Assembly (NCBI RefSeq): GCF_002234675.1
Contig: NC_019868.2
Span: forward strand, 20,492,743 to 20,556,742
Length of the DNA stretch: 64,000 bases
Source of the DNA: Oryzias latipes
Taxonomy: Eukaryota; Chordata; Actinopteri; Beloniformes; Adrianichthyidae
Reading direction: 5' to 3'
Part shown: positions 42,201-54,200 of the stretch, piece by piece
How the letters are laid out: every line of letters starts with the position of its first letter
How positions within the stretch are numbered: position 1 is the stretch's first letter
The notes under the pieces: model-generated
What the model saw: the letters and a program-made list of their open reading frames with translations, nothing else
Told to the model about the DNA's origin: nothing
Databases searched by the model: none
Program-made: the position numbers and the translations under genes

Positions 42201-45200
42201 GTAGAACAGCGGATTGCATGTGCAAATGGTTGCCATGGATTAGACAGTTAATGCATTTAGGACAGGGGGGCTCCACAATCTCTTGATTGCTGCTGCTATG
42301 TCTGCAGAGGTTCATGAGGGGAATATATCCAGTCCCTTTGTGGAGGCAGAGAGATTTAGAGAAAAGTGAGTAGATAAGGACAGGGATGCTCAGATTAAAG
42401 AGCCAGAGGGCTGCTTGTCTGTAATGGAAATAAGGTATTTCCATAAAATGATACAGAAGGCAAACCTTTGTTTCCATGTTTTGGTGTTGCAAACTTCTGC
42501 AGACATGCAAGGTAGAAAAGAGAGGGAAAGTTGAGTCAGTGTGCTGCAGAAATGAACAGATTCCTCTGCAGCATGATGGATCTAGCAGGCTTAACCCGGC
42601 ACCAGGTTGTAAAGCCGGCGTTACGCTCACAGCTGCGCCAGGAGTGATTGAAATAAATGCGAGGTCTTTCCCGCGTGTTTAGTGGAACATGAGGAAAGCG
42701 ACACAGTGGCTGCTGCAGGGAGGGGCTCCACTTTGCTCAAGCGCAGCAGCAGAGGAGCACTTCTGTGGACGAAGCGACCGTTGCGCTAAACGGCACTGTG
42801 AGTCAGCTGAGCATCTCAGCCAGCGCGACGTGCCATGCCGCGCCGCGCTCCCGGGGATGAATGACAGAAGAACTCTGAGGAACCTCCACACCATCATCAT
42901 CTCCTCCTCCTCAAAGATGCGGGTACAGAAAGGTCAAACTCTGGAGATCCTGACGAGGAAACGCTGAAGAATCCGCGCGAGCTTGTTGACGCATAATCGC
43001 ACCCGCCCCGCTGGCACAGGGAGGGGGGTAAATCCAACCAGCCTGCCTAAACTCAAATCCTTCAGAAGATTTACCGGAGCTGCCGCTGCGGATCCATCCT
43101 TCCAGAAGATTTCAGTGACTTTCTAAACCATTTGTGGGATATTTGGTGACCATTTCAGAACCACACATTTGGACGACTTAAAAGCGAATTAGATCCACTA
43201 CTGGGATCGACTCCTTGACTGCGTATACTGTGGGGACATCTTCGCCCATCATCATCATCATCATCATCACCATTATAATCATCTCCCTGACTCGATCCTG
43301 CTCGCTTTCATTGCCCCGGAGGTCTGGAGCCATGACAGGCCCCCCGCTGGTTCCACTGGCCTCCTGCTGACGGCACCGGGGCAGGATGGGAGCAGGTCTG
43401 CCGCTTTCAGGATCCCAAACCAGCCGATTTATCAATGGAGGAGGAGAGTGACTCTCGGAAAATCAACAACAGCTTCCTTCGCGACCACAACTATGCAACC
43501 GAAGGTACTTAGAGCAGATCATTGCGCGCATTGTGATTCCATTTAGACGCAAAAAAATGTAATCAATCACAGCTACTGTAAATGAGAATCAAAAATCACA
43601 ACTTACATAAAAAAGCGTGGGTGGTTTAGGCGTCACACCTCAAAATTAGGAATTTGGATATATTAAAGGCACATTTGGCAAGATTGCTTTACTGCCAGTA
43701 TAAGTGGATAGGCGGATTTCCATCACACCCTCTATTTTAGAGGACCGGTGGAATCACAGCACAATGATGAGAAACAAGGGATTAAATCAGATTTGCAAGT
43801 GCCTCTGTAATCTGTCATTTTACTCTGAGGTGATGGAAGTGTCTGTTTCTTCATTCACTTGTTGAAAGTTAATGCAAGGAAATGTGGATTCCCATCTGTT
43901 TCTTCTCTTTTTACTTTAGATTGCCTAAAATAGCCATGAGCATTAGCAGTTCATTGCAGCTCACTGACCACCCATTTTCCATCTGTTTGATTGTTCTATA
44001 ATACCTTTATGATCCCCCAAACACCTTGCATAAAAAAGACCATTCAGAGGTAAAACAGTCATTTATCATATTATCACATCAGGTCTAGGCAATTACACGT
44101 TTATGGGCATGAACTGCTGTGTGCATGACATAAAAAACACTGCAAGCGTTTAGAATTTAACAGCTTTGTGCAGCGGCTGAAAACTACCCATTTTCAGAGT
44201 TGATTTCACATCATCGTGTAATCTTGAAATGCAGCGTACCCTTTAAATATCAACATTTACATATCAAAAGCTACACATGTGGCATTTTCATTGCAGATTA
44301 AGCCAACAATCAATATTTTTGTGCACCTTCTTTGATTTATTCTGCACTCAGATTGGGTTTTTACAGATCTGGTTGAGCTTTGTTTGCTATCTTGCTCCTC
44401 TAGATGGTTTGAGGACAGAGTAATCTTAAATATTACACATTTTATACACTTATTTCTGCCGTGTACCCCAAAAAAAATGGAAAACATACTTTAAGAAATT
44501 AGTATCTCACTATAAAGCAGCAACAAGGATGTTATGTGCATTTAGATCTGGAACTTCTCCCATCTGCATTTAACCCCAATGCTTTTAAGGCCAAAGGAAA
44601 ATTGAAGTCAGTGCTTAAAAAGTCTAATTTTTATGCATTTATGCTCATTTGCTTTCTATCATCTTCCACAGGAAGGGAAGAAAAATAATTTGCTGTGCTC
44701 CTGCTCATAGATGATACCCTGTCATCGTTAAATACACAGTCACAGGTTCAGAGTGAGAGGCGGCAAAGTGGGGGGTTGGAGTGATGGATATCTTTGTTTG
44801 ATGTGTGAGCTGAAATGAAAAAAAAAATGGGAGGGGGGATCTTCCTCTGCCTGTCTCTCGCCGTCTCTCGCAGTTTTTGCTTCTGATTCATTCATTCATC
44901 AGATCTGCTGAGAGTGGATGACAGCCATACAGATTGTAAAAATGTGTCTCCTTATGGACTTTACAGTCGGTGGCCCATCTGTGCTCCTCTCCTCTTCTTT
45001 GTTATACTTTATTGCTGCGATTTATGACTGATTGCCCCACTTCGTAAATCCTGGACAAGCGTCCATGCAAACAACTCCTAAGTGATATGAAGTCAGGATG
45101 CTGCCGGTGCTGAGATCCATCGTCTATCATTCTAATTTCATCAAAGCGCGCATGCTCCATCTTCCTCAAGACCACACACACACTCCGTCACACAGACACA

Positions 45201-48200
45201 CACATACAGACCCTTGGTGAGTGGTAGTGACCTGCTAGGGATTTCCCTCAGGACATTCTGTCCCACAACAGCAGGACACTATAATGATGTCACACTTTAG
45301 TGATGTCACAGATGCTGACCTTTGCTTCATCCTGTGTTTCAGCAGGTTATTTGGTGGTTATGACTTAACTTTGTGCTCACGCTAATGTATGCTTGTCATT
45401 CATGGCCAGTCTCCTGTTAACGTGAAAGCTAAGATCCATAAGCATCATTATTATGGAAAAAGCATTACTCTACATGCTGATTTGCATTCTGCATCTACCA
45501 GCAAATGACCCGCTCCTTGCTTACAGTGATGGGTTGGATAATTTGTGTCTAACTGTAGCTGCGCATTTATGTTGAGTCGGTGGACCGTTACACTTCCCCA
45601 ACATTGGACTCAGTTCATTTTCATAATCTCCACTTTGAATGTTTGGATAATGGATGTGATGTCAGATAACTCAACACTCAGTTTAAAAATGCGAATAGCT
45701 TATTTTCAGCGAGGCACGGCCTAATCTAGCGTCTACTTTGGTTCTTTATCATTTAGCCACTGAACAATACCATAAGGATCACTATACCCAACATTTTTGT
45801 CTTCATCGTTCTCCTCTTTTTGCCATTGTACATCTGTCTCATGTGTTGTGACCTCTCTATCTCCAGAAAATACTCATGCAGTCCTGCAACGTGGAGCTTG
45901 CAGCTTTTATTGCCGCCTCTGATGAGAGGAGAGCCGAGCCCGGTCGCCTGTGCCAATGCAAACGGCCTGGGGCCACACTTTAGGACCCCTGCATAAAAAG
46001 ATTTAGCCCAGCATACCCTCAGGTCCTATCCATTATTCACCAAGAAACACTCCGATCGCAGGGCCCCGCCTAGCCTCACAGTGGAAGAAAGATATTACAC
46101 GTGTGTGTGGTGGTGGGGGTGTGTGTGGGGTGGTGGTAAGGGCTTATTGGCAAGCTGTGAAGTTGGGGCGAGTCGTACTCCTTCTTCAGCAGCTGCTTTC
46201 ATCCCTTGATTAGCTTCTTAATAAGTCTGTGGCGCCATGAAATTTTAATAAGAATTTATTAAAGAATACCCGTGGTGTTGCTGCTGTAGGATGGCAACAA
46301 AAATGCCCCAGTTCTCCAGTGCAATGCTGCCTGCAGTCTGGTCAGAGGCAGACGAAGCATGTGGGAATGAGTTAGACACAGCCAGCTTGACGGCTAAGCA
46401 GAATTTGAACTTTCCCATCCCAGCAGTGGCATACACGTGTTTGCTTTTCGAGGGCGTTCCTGGGTTCTGCCAAAGAACCACTCACAATCTTTTGTCTCAG
46501 TAATAGGGTCTCAAGAAATGCAGGACTTCAAAGTGATATTCAAACATCTAATTATGAATTCACACCAGCCTTGAAAAGCTCTAGATGAAAGAGAATGCAC
46601 CACAGCAGACAGACAGGGTGTTGTTTTGGGAGGATTTTCATAGACCCCAACCCCCAATTTCTGTTTTCAATTTCTAACAGAATCTAAAATAACAAGCATT
46701 TCAAATGACTCCTCTCGGCGCTCGGTGTAGAATATGTGAGCGGAGCCGTGGTTCCACCCTCGACCCCCCCCGGCCTCCTCTCTGTGCTTCAGCTTGTCCT
46801 GTGTTTTGTCTGCAGTCAGATGTGTGCCACACTGGCTGTGTTAATGAAGTGCGAGAAGTGAAGCAGGAACACGTCTCGCCCGTTTTTCCCGTCAGCCCCC
46901 CTGGAGTGCGGGGATGGAGAAGAATCACGCGTACGTGCACAAAGATGCACTAACAAAAGGGGTACAGATATAAAGCGAATAGTGCTATCTGCACGCTCTG
47001 TCTACGTCTCAAGGGGGCAATCCTGGAGAAACCAGGTTAATTAGCCTGTTCACTCCAGATCTTTTTAAGAGAGTCATGCTTTTTAGATGAAGCTTCTCAT
47101 TGTGCTCTTGCTTTCTATACAGCTAATGAAGTCTAATAAAACCATAATGATACAGCATGTCTGGGCACCAGACCTGCAAGTTGCAGGTTTTTTTTCTCAA
47201 TTCAGACTACTTCCACAGGTTTAAAATGATGTAATCACCCGTATATACACCATTTTTATGAGAATATCTCTGAGATTCATGAGACCTGGATGTTGGAAAA
47301 TACATGCAAACTAATGATAGTCAGCAGAAGAACTAGACTAGCAGGTGAAAGAGAGTGCAAGAACATACTGGAATTATCCACCGGCTTGATCCTTTGACGC
47401 AGGCAGCTCAGCACAAGTGCGATAATCCTTTCCCCTCCACCACTAACAATAACAGAGCTTCTGCACACCAGCACGTTGTCCACGTCTCTCCTGTTGTCTG
47501 AAAATAAAGCACCAACAATAGATTGATATACTCTTGTATGCTTGTTTGGTCTGTAGCTATTTCTTGTTGTTGCTTTTTAAAACAAGACAAGATTATTCTC
47601 TATGCAGCACATCCAAAGCACTTCTTTTTTTTGTTTTTGCTCAGCCAACTTTTTTTTGTAAGATATCTCTTGGTGACTCTCTCTGTTTTACATTGCCAGT
47701 CATTCTCAGGCGTCTATGCATATATTCGATATGCCAAGGGCTACTTGTGCATTGGTTCCATTCCAGAATCAATACATATCCGTGTTTCCATCGAACTGGT
47801 TTTAGTGCCAATATTGAACGTTGAATAGGGTCATTGCAGATCCAACCGGCAAACAGAAACAAAAGAGGATCCCTGCCATGCCTGTTTTAATTCAGCTGAA
47901 CATGCACACATTATAGCCCAACAGGCGTGTCTGTGTTGTTACTGATGATGGATGTGTGTTATCTTGAGAATCCCTCAGATGCACCAAGAAGCGCTGACCT
48001 GTCTTTTTTAGACCTGGCCGGTCACAGGATTTATGGGCTTCATCTGGTTATGGTCTGCAGATGAAGCTTTGTCTGTGTATGTGTGTGTGAGGGAGATGGA
48101 GAGAGCGTGCTAGCACACATTTGATCAGTTGGGTCTCTGGCATGCTGTTTCTTCACGTTTCCTCATTGGCCTTCTTGTGACTTGTAACACATTTCACTCC

Positions 48201-51200
48201 AGCAGTCTTTGCCCATCTAAGAATCTGTCTGCAGCAATGTGTTCCCCAAAAATGATTTCCTATTTGTAGAAATGTTGCCATTTAAATTCTATTGGAGGCT
48301 GCAGCTGAAAAATGAATCTGTCTAGTTTGAGTTCATTTGCATGTGAAAAAGTAATTTAGGGGAGCATTGCGTTCTGTTGCTGCGAGTTTCAGCAAGGCTG
48401 ATCATGCCAGCGAGATCATTGCAGGACGTACCGGAGTGTAAACTTGTTCAATGGCGTCCATCAATTACTATTTCTTTTCTGTGACTGAATGCATTTAAGA
48501 TGAGGGAGGAAGAGGGATGAAAAAAGGAGCACAGGAAGCAGGAAAATGGTTTTGCTGCAAGAATTCTAACTTGTGTTATAGTCCTATTTTTAACCATACC
48601 AATTACTTTGGTTTGCATAATGTTGAAGAAAAATTGGATTGTATTTTCAAGAATTATGAACTTAAATCATGCATATGTTTGAATTCACTTGGTAAAAAGT
48701 TAAAATAGTGATAACAAAAACAGGATTTTGCATTATTACTAACATGACTCCTAAAATCTTTAAACTATCATGTAGTTATGGGGGCAAAATTATTTTTATT
48801 TTTTTATTGGGCGCCTTAAAATGACCACAGTCAAACAATGCGCCATACATTTAAAACTCAGAAACATTAAAAACAGCACTAAGAGGTTAAAACAATAGGT
48901 AAAAGGTATAAATAAGTGTCATAAAATAAAAGCAATATCTTTTCTATTCCTTTCTCTTTCCTATTGCGGAACCCTTACTGTATGCTAGTATTATTATTAT
49001 TTTTTTTTCAATTCCCCGATACAGTGTTCCACATGTTTCTAGCCAGAGGTCCATTCGTTTTCAGCAGAGATCTTGCACTGACGATAAGAACTGCTCCAGC
49101 CACCGATCCTCATCTGGCTTGTATGATAGCCAATTCAAAGTTTGAAATGAGGTTTGACGCTCCCTGAACCTGTCTTTTACAATTTCAGCACATCAAGTCC
49201 TGGCATTGTTTATTTTTGATAGAACAAATAATAGAAGGGCCCACTTGGTCAGTGTTTTCAGGTAATTCACATTGCTGAACCGGGAATTGACCAAATAAAG
49301 CAACACATTTTTGAAGAATGCCCTCACGGCTGCATAGCTGGTGCTAGTCCTGATGGCTGTGTGGCTTCATCTGTCACTCTGCTGCACCCATCCATCTGAA
49401 ACACTGCACATCTGGACTTATCAAGCCCTATGACCTTTTCCCGTTGCTCCATAATTCAATGTTTGTGCGGTGCAGCAAAACAAAGCCTCATTTTTTCAAT
49501 TTGTCTCACAGATAATAGATTTTTATAAGACCATGCAGCTGTTTTATCCAAATTCATTGTGTATTTTTTTGTCTTCTAGATATGGTAAACCCTTTGTGTC
49601 CTGAGATTAAATTTTGTTCTTCCTAGAAAAACACCAAGGTACTTGGAGATTTTAATCTCGTATTGGGCAAAATTTAGAATCCTCCAAAGCTGTTTTGTTC
49701 TCTTGGACAGAAATCATAGGCCAGAACTCCAAAATATGGATTACATCATCACAGTAAGGCATGTTTCCTGAGAACACAGAACAATGTAAAGACATCAGTT
49801 AAGAGTTAAACATGTAAAAATGTATCACTTTTACAGATTTGCTCTGCAAAAAAGTTCAGTTTATGATAGTTAATTTGTTTTTTCTTTTATAACTTCAAGA
49901 GTTCATCACTTTTGCTGTAGGATATGAGCATTAAAAGAATGATGAAACTGATTACAAAGACTATTGTCTGCTGCACTAACCTGCACCCCCCCGCCCCCGG
50001 CATGCAGTCCCAGGTTTTCACTCTATTGCAGCGCTTTCTGTCTGCTGAATTACAGCTAACATCAGCAACTAAGTCTAAGAGCCTTTGGCACACAGTGCCG
50101 CTAGAGATGGAAACAGTCTCCATAGCAACACTTCCCTCTCCTGTTCAGAGCTCTGCCAGTAGCAGGTCCACAGAGGGCTTGGGGGGTGGGGGGGGGGGGG
50201 GGGCAGCAAGCTCTCTCTATTTCTTTTTTTGAGTCCAACCCTATTGTAATTATTAAACAGAGGGATAGTTTCTACTGTTGTGATTGTTGGAGGCACTATT
50301 GAGCCCAGGTCATTGCAATAAATATATACACCATAGGCTTCTGCTAAATCCAAGCAGATATTTGTGTTTAGGGAGGAGAAGAGAAACTGCTTGAAGAGTA
50401 CATTTTTGGTAAAAATCATGAATTTCATGCCCCCCAAAAATTCACATACGTAGTATTCTTTTTTTTTAAATTAACTATTAATCTCCACTTGTATTAACTC
50501 TATTTCCTGCACAGCGTGAGTCCATATAGAAATATCTGTAATAAACGTGATGTAGCTTCTTACGATGTAGAGCAACGTTAGATCTCAGTCAATTGTTCTG
50601 TGGTGAATGATGTTATTATTGCAGATGGAGCACTCTTTCAAAAAGCTATTAAATGACTCAAATCATGTCTTTCAGTTAGAAAAATGGATGAATTATCACA
50701 CAGTGACTCATCCGCTGGTCTCTCCTAACCTACATTTTCATCAGTATTTGTGCTGAACAGTCAGTCCTCTGTGGATTGGCCCTGAGATTGCCCTCCTCCT
50801 GTTCTCTTTGCCTGAGATTTTTTTTTTTTTTTGGAAGTGTCTTCACCAGATCTCATTCAAAGCTCTTTGTCTCTGCATATGCGACTTTGACAGGTTTGCC
50901 AGTGACCACAATGACCCCCTTTTCCTTCTCTTGTCTGCTTCCTGTGTTGCAGCTGACATTATCTCAACTGTGGAGTTTAACTCAACAGGGGAGCTCTTGG
51001 CCACCGGGGATAAGGGAGGTAGAGTGGTTGTCTTCCAGAGGGAGCAGGAGGTATGAAATGCCAACAGTTTACCACCAGTTTCCTTCTTTAACTGAGACCA
51101 AAAACGTTTACTTTGGATTGACTGCTTTTGAATTGGCCTCAAATTACATTATTTCTGGCATTAAATTAAAAATATGTTTGATCAGATTTCTAAGCTTAAA

Positions 51201-54200
51201 GAGCTTGGAAATGTAAGCATTTAGAAGTGCTATTTCTGCTCTCTGTTCAAAGTACAAGAGTATTAAATTACACCTAATATGCACAAAAAGAGGATTACAA
51301 ATATGGATTTTTAGATTTTGTGTAATAGAGCTGCAATAAAAATTGATCCAAGGCCAGATAGTTCAACATATGCATAGTCATCTTCTACACTGAGTATTAG
51401 AAATGTGTAAAAAAAGACTAAATTAGTCTTTTTTTATTTTCTAAAGGAAAAATTGTAGGGATGAAGATGCCAGATTACCTGTATTGTTCTTTTGTCTTTT
51501 GCTCTGAAAAGAGGCCATAATTGAACAAGATTTGACTTTCTTTTTTTCTCTTTTGCAGAGTAAGACACAGCCCCATCGACGAGGGGAGTACAATGTTTAC
51601 AGCACATTCCAGAGTCACGAGCCTGAATTTGACTACCTGAAGAGCTTGGAAATTGAAGAGAAGATCAATAAAATTAAATGGCTTCCACAGCAGAATGCAG
51701 CATACTTCCTGCTCTCCACGAACGGTCAGTCAACAGAGACGGCAAAGCAAAAATCATCATTTTTCATTAGAGAAAAATGAGAAGCTGCTAACATCCCATC
51801 CAAACGTGTTTTTGATTGAGTGTGTGAGTGCTTTAGTGTTTTGCTTGACTGCGTGGAGATGCCACCAGCTGAACAGTTTCACATTACGTGCTTCACGCAT
51901 GGCAGCCCCACAGGGACATGTATCCAAGCAAACGATCAAAGCATGTGCTGCCACGCACACGCTCGCTCAGTGGCTCGGACAGACACATGCATATCAGCAG
52001 AGAGACGTCTTGCAGATTGCGGGCTTCATGCATGGCTGCCACAGAAGTGCTCGGAGTGGCTGGAGCAGATGGTGGAGGGTCCTGTGGCGATGGCCTCGTT
52101 GCTCTGACACCAATATTCGCAGCGGAAATTAAAAGGGAAAAGGGAAAAGAAAAAGGCACAAACCTGACGGCTGCTGCCATCCACTTCAGTAGACCGAGAA
52201 GATGAAATGTAACTGGTGTTTGTGTGAAGCCGAATTGGAAAGCACCCAGATGGCTTTTTCAGACAGAGTGTGCACTGCAGCAGGAAAATGAAGTCAACTT
52301 GTACATGAATATCAGCGCCATCAGAATAAAATACACATGAACCAACATTCATCATCCTTGCTGGCCGCTGCCCAGCTACATGCCAGATTGGCTGCCCAGC
52401 CCCCTACATCTATCTTTTAGGAAGACCCACTGTTGTGAGTGATAATCACATTTGATTTGTGTTTTTCTGTTTTTCTACCCAACCCCAGACAAGACTGTGA
52501 AGCTGTGGAAGATCAGCGAAAGGGACAAGCGTCCGGAAGGCTACAACCTGAAGGATGAGGATGGAAGAATCCGAGACCCATCAACCATCACCTCACTACG
52601 GGTAAGAGGGGGGGAAACGATAAAAATCCCTCCTTGCTTAATGCGTTTGTCCTGCTGCATGTTTTAATGGCTTTTGTTTCTGGTGTTTAATATTAGCGGA
52701 GGCAGTTAGGTTGAAATTTCAGACAAATCGTGCGTCTTGTGCTACAAGCACCAAATTTGGGATCTATATACCTCTTTTAGAAGAACACGTGAGCCACGAG
52801 AAAAATCCCAAATGGTGGCCATTTGTAAAGAAAATGGCTACTCATTCAATTGTTACAAAATTGTGGATGTCTATTGGCACCAGCTTCAACAATATGTTTT
52901 TTTCATGCACAAAATGCAGGCTGTAAACTTGGTGGTTCGCACACAACACTATTATGTGTTTATTTCAAAAAATGCACAATTATTTTAATAACCAGCTCCA
53001 GGAAACAAAAGGCATGTGGTTGGGTTTCTTAAACATCCAAGGAGGTAAAAGGTCCAGATACTTACTAATTACACAATTTGTAAAATACTTGACTTTTTCT
53101 CATCTCATTATGTAAAAAAAAAAAAATCTTTGTTTGACTCTAAAAAATACTATCTAATTCACTAGTTAAGTTTGTTCCTTAACAGCAAGTGTTTTTCATA
53201 AAACACATTTGCTGATTTGGAGCATTAATGCAGGTATGAGTGTTTTTGAGACCCATCTGTTTGCAACTGGTCATTAACCTGAAAAGGGTCACAGGTTTGT
53301 GTCTAATAGGGCTGGGTTTGCAAAAAATCAATGAATTGAAAAAAAACAACTGCTCCACATTAAGAAAATGCAGTATGGATTCATTGAACCCATGAATTGA
53401 TTTGCCTTTAAAGCCACTTTCCTGTAAAATTTTTTGAAATGATAACAGAATTTTGTTAGCTTTTAGCTTTAGATTCAGAAATCACACCATAATTCTGTTT
53501 AAATAGTTATTTGAAAACTGGATGTTCGAACCATGCCATCGTTAATCTGTCATTATACAATAAACTCAAAAGTTAAAAGTTTTAGTGCTTTAACATAATT
53601 CTACAAGTAGTAGAATTCCATTTTTACCTTTTTTAATACCATATAAGGTTTATATTTTTGTTTTATGATACTCGAAGTCTTAAGATATTTTAGAAATTTT
53701 AAATAAAATCTAAAATATTAACATAACCTTTATTTTATGCTTTATCCTCATGGCGCCTATTGATGCAAATTTGCACCAAACCACTTGTGCTCCAAACCAA
53801 CCTTAATTTAGCAGCTACACGACAGCAAGAACATGAATTAATTTTTCTTCATGGCAGAAAGACATGAAGGGTTAAGTTTTCTATGACAAATTGAAACGTG
53901 ATAGTACTACATTTTAAACTTTGGTTTGCTTTCAGTTAGTGTTGGTTTTATTTTGGGAATTGGGTACGCTCCCAAATAGCTTACCCATATAGCGTATCCC
54001 ATATAGCGTGTTTTTGAATAAATATTACTATAAACTGATAATCTAAAGTTATTTTTCTATTTCATGCTAAAAAATTGGTTTAAAAATGCATTAGCTTGCC
54101 TAAAAAATGTTGCTAATAATGTGGAATGCTGTACAGTTTGTCACTAACAAGCATGTCTCTTTGTGCACTTCATGAGTTAAACTGGCTGCAGAAAGCGCCA

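Larger units (their letters stand above)
42690..43434 (+). promoter_or_regulatory. ppp2r2b: CpG-rich promoter and leader of the B-beta-1 transcript
   Basis: GC content and CpG density rise sharply from about 42690 (GCGCAGCAGC, GACGAAGCGACC, GCGCGACG, CGCCGCGCTC). The leader before the ATG contains a (CAT)7 tract and two upstream reading frames. No TATA box is evident. The human B-beta-1 first exon likewise has a long leader, and the SCA12 CAG repeat lies in that region. The transcription start cannot be fixed from sequence. Confidence 0.55.

Noticed and set aside
46701-46953. Overlapping 79- and 82-codon frames on both strands
   Set aside because: No splice-site support, no recognised family, and simultaneous openness on both strands suggests composition rather than coding.
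51653-52205. 159- and 105-codon frames starting in or after ppp2r2b exon 3
   Set aside because: The first begins out of frame inside exon 3 and both run through the intron past the consensus donor at 51725; the true frame splices to 52489.
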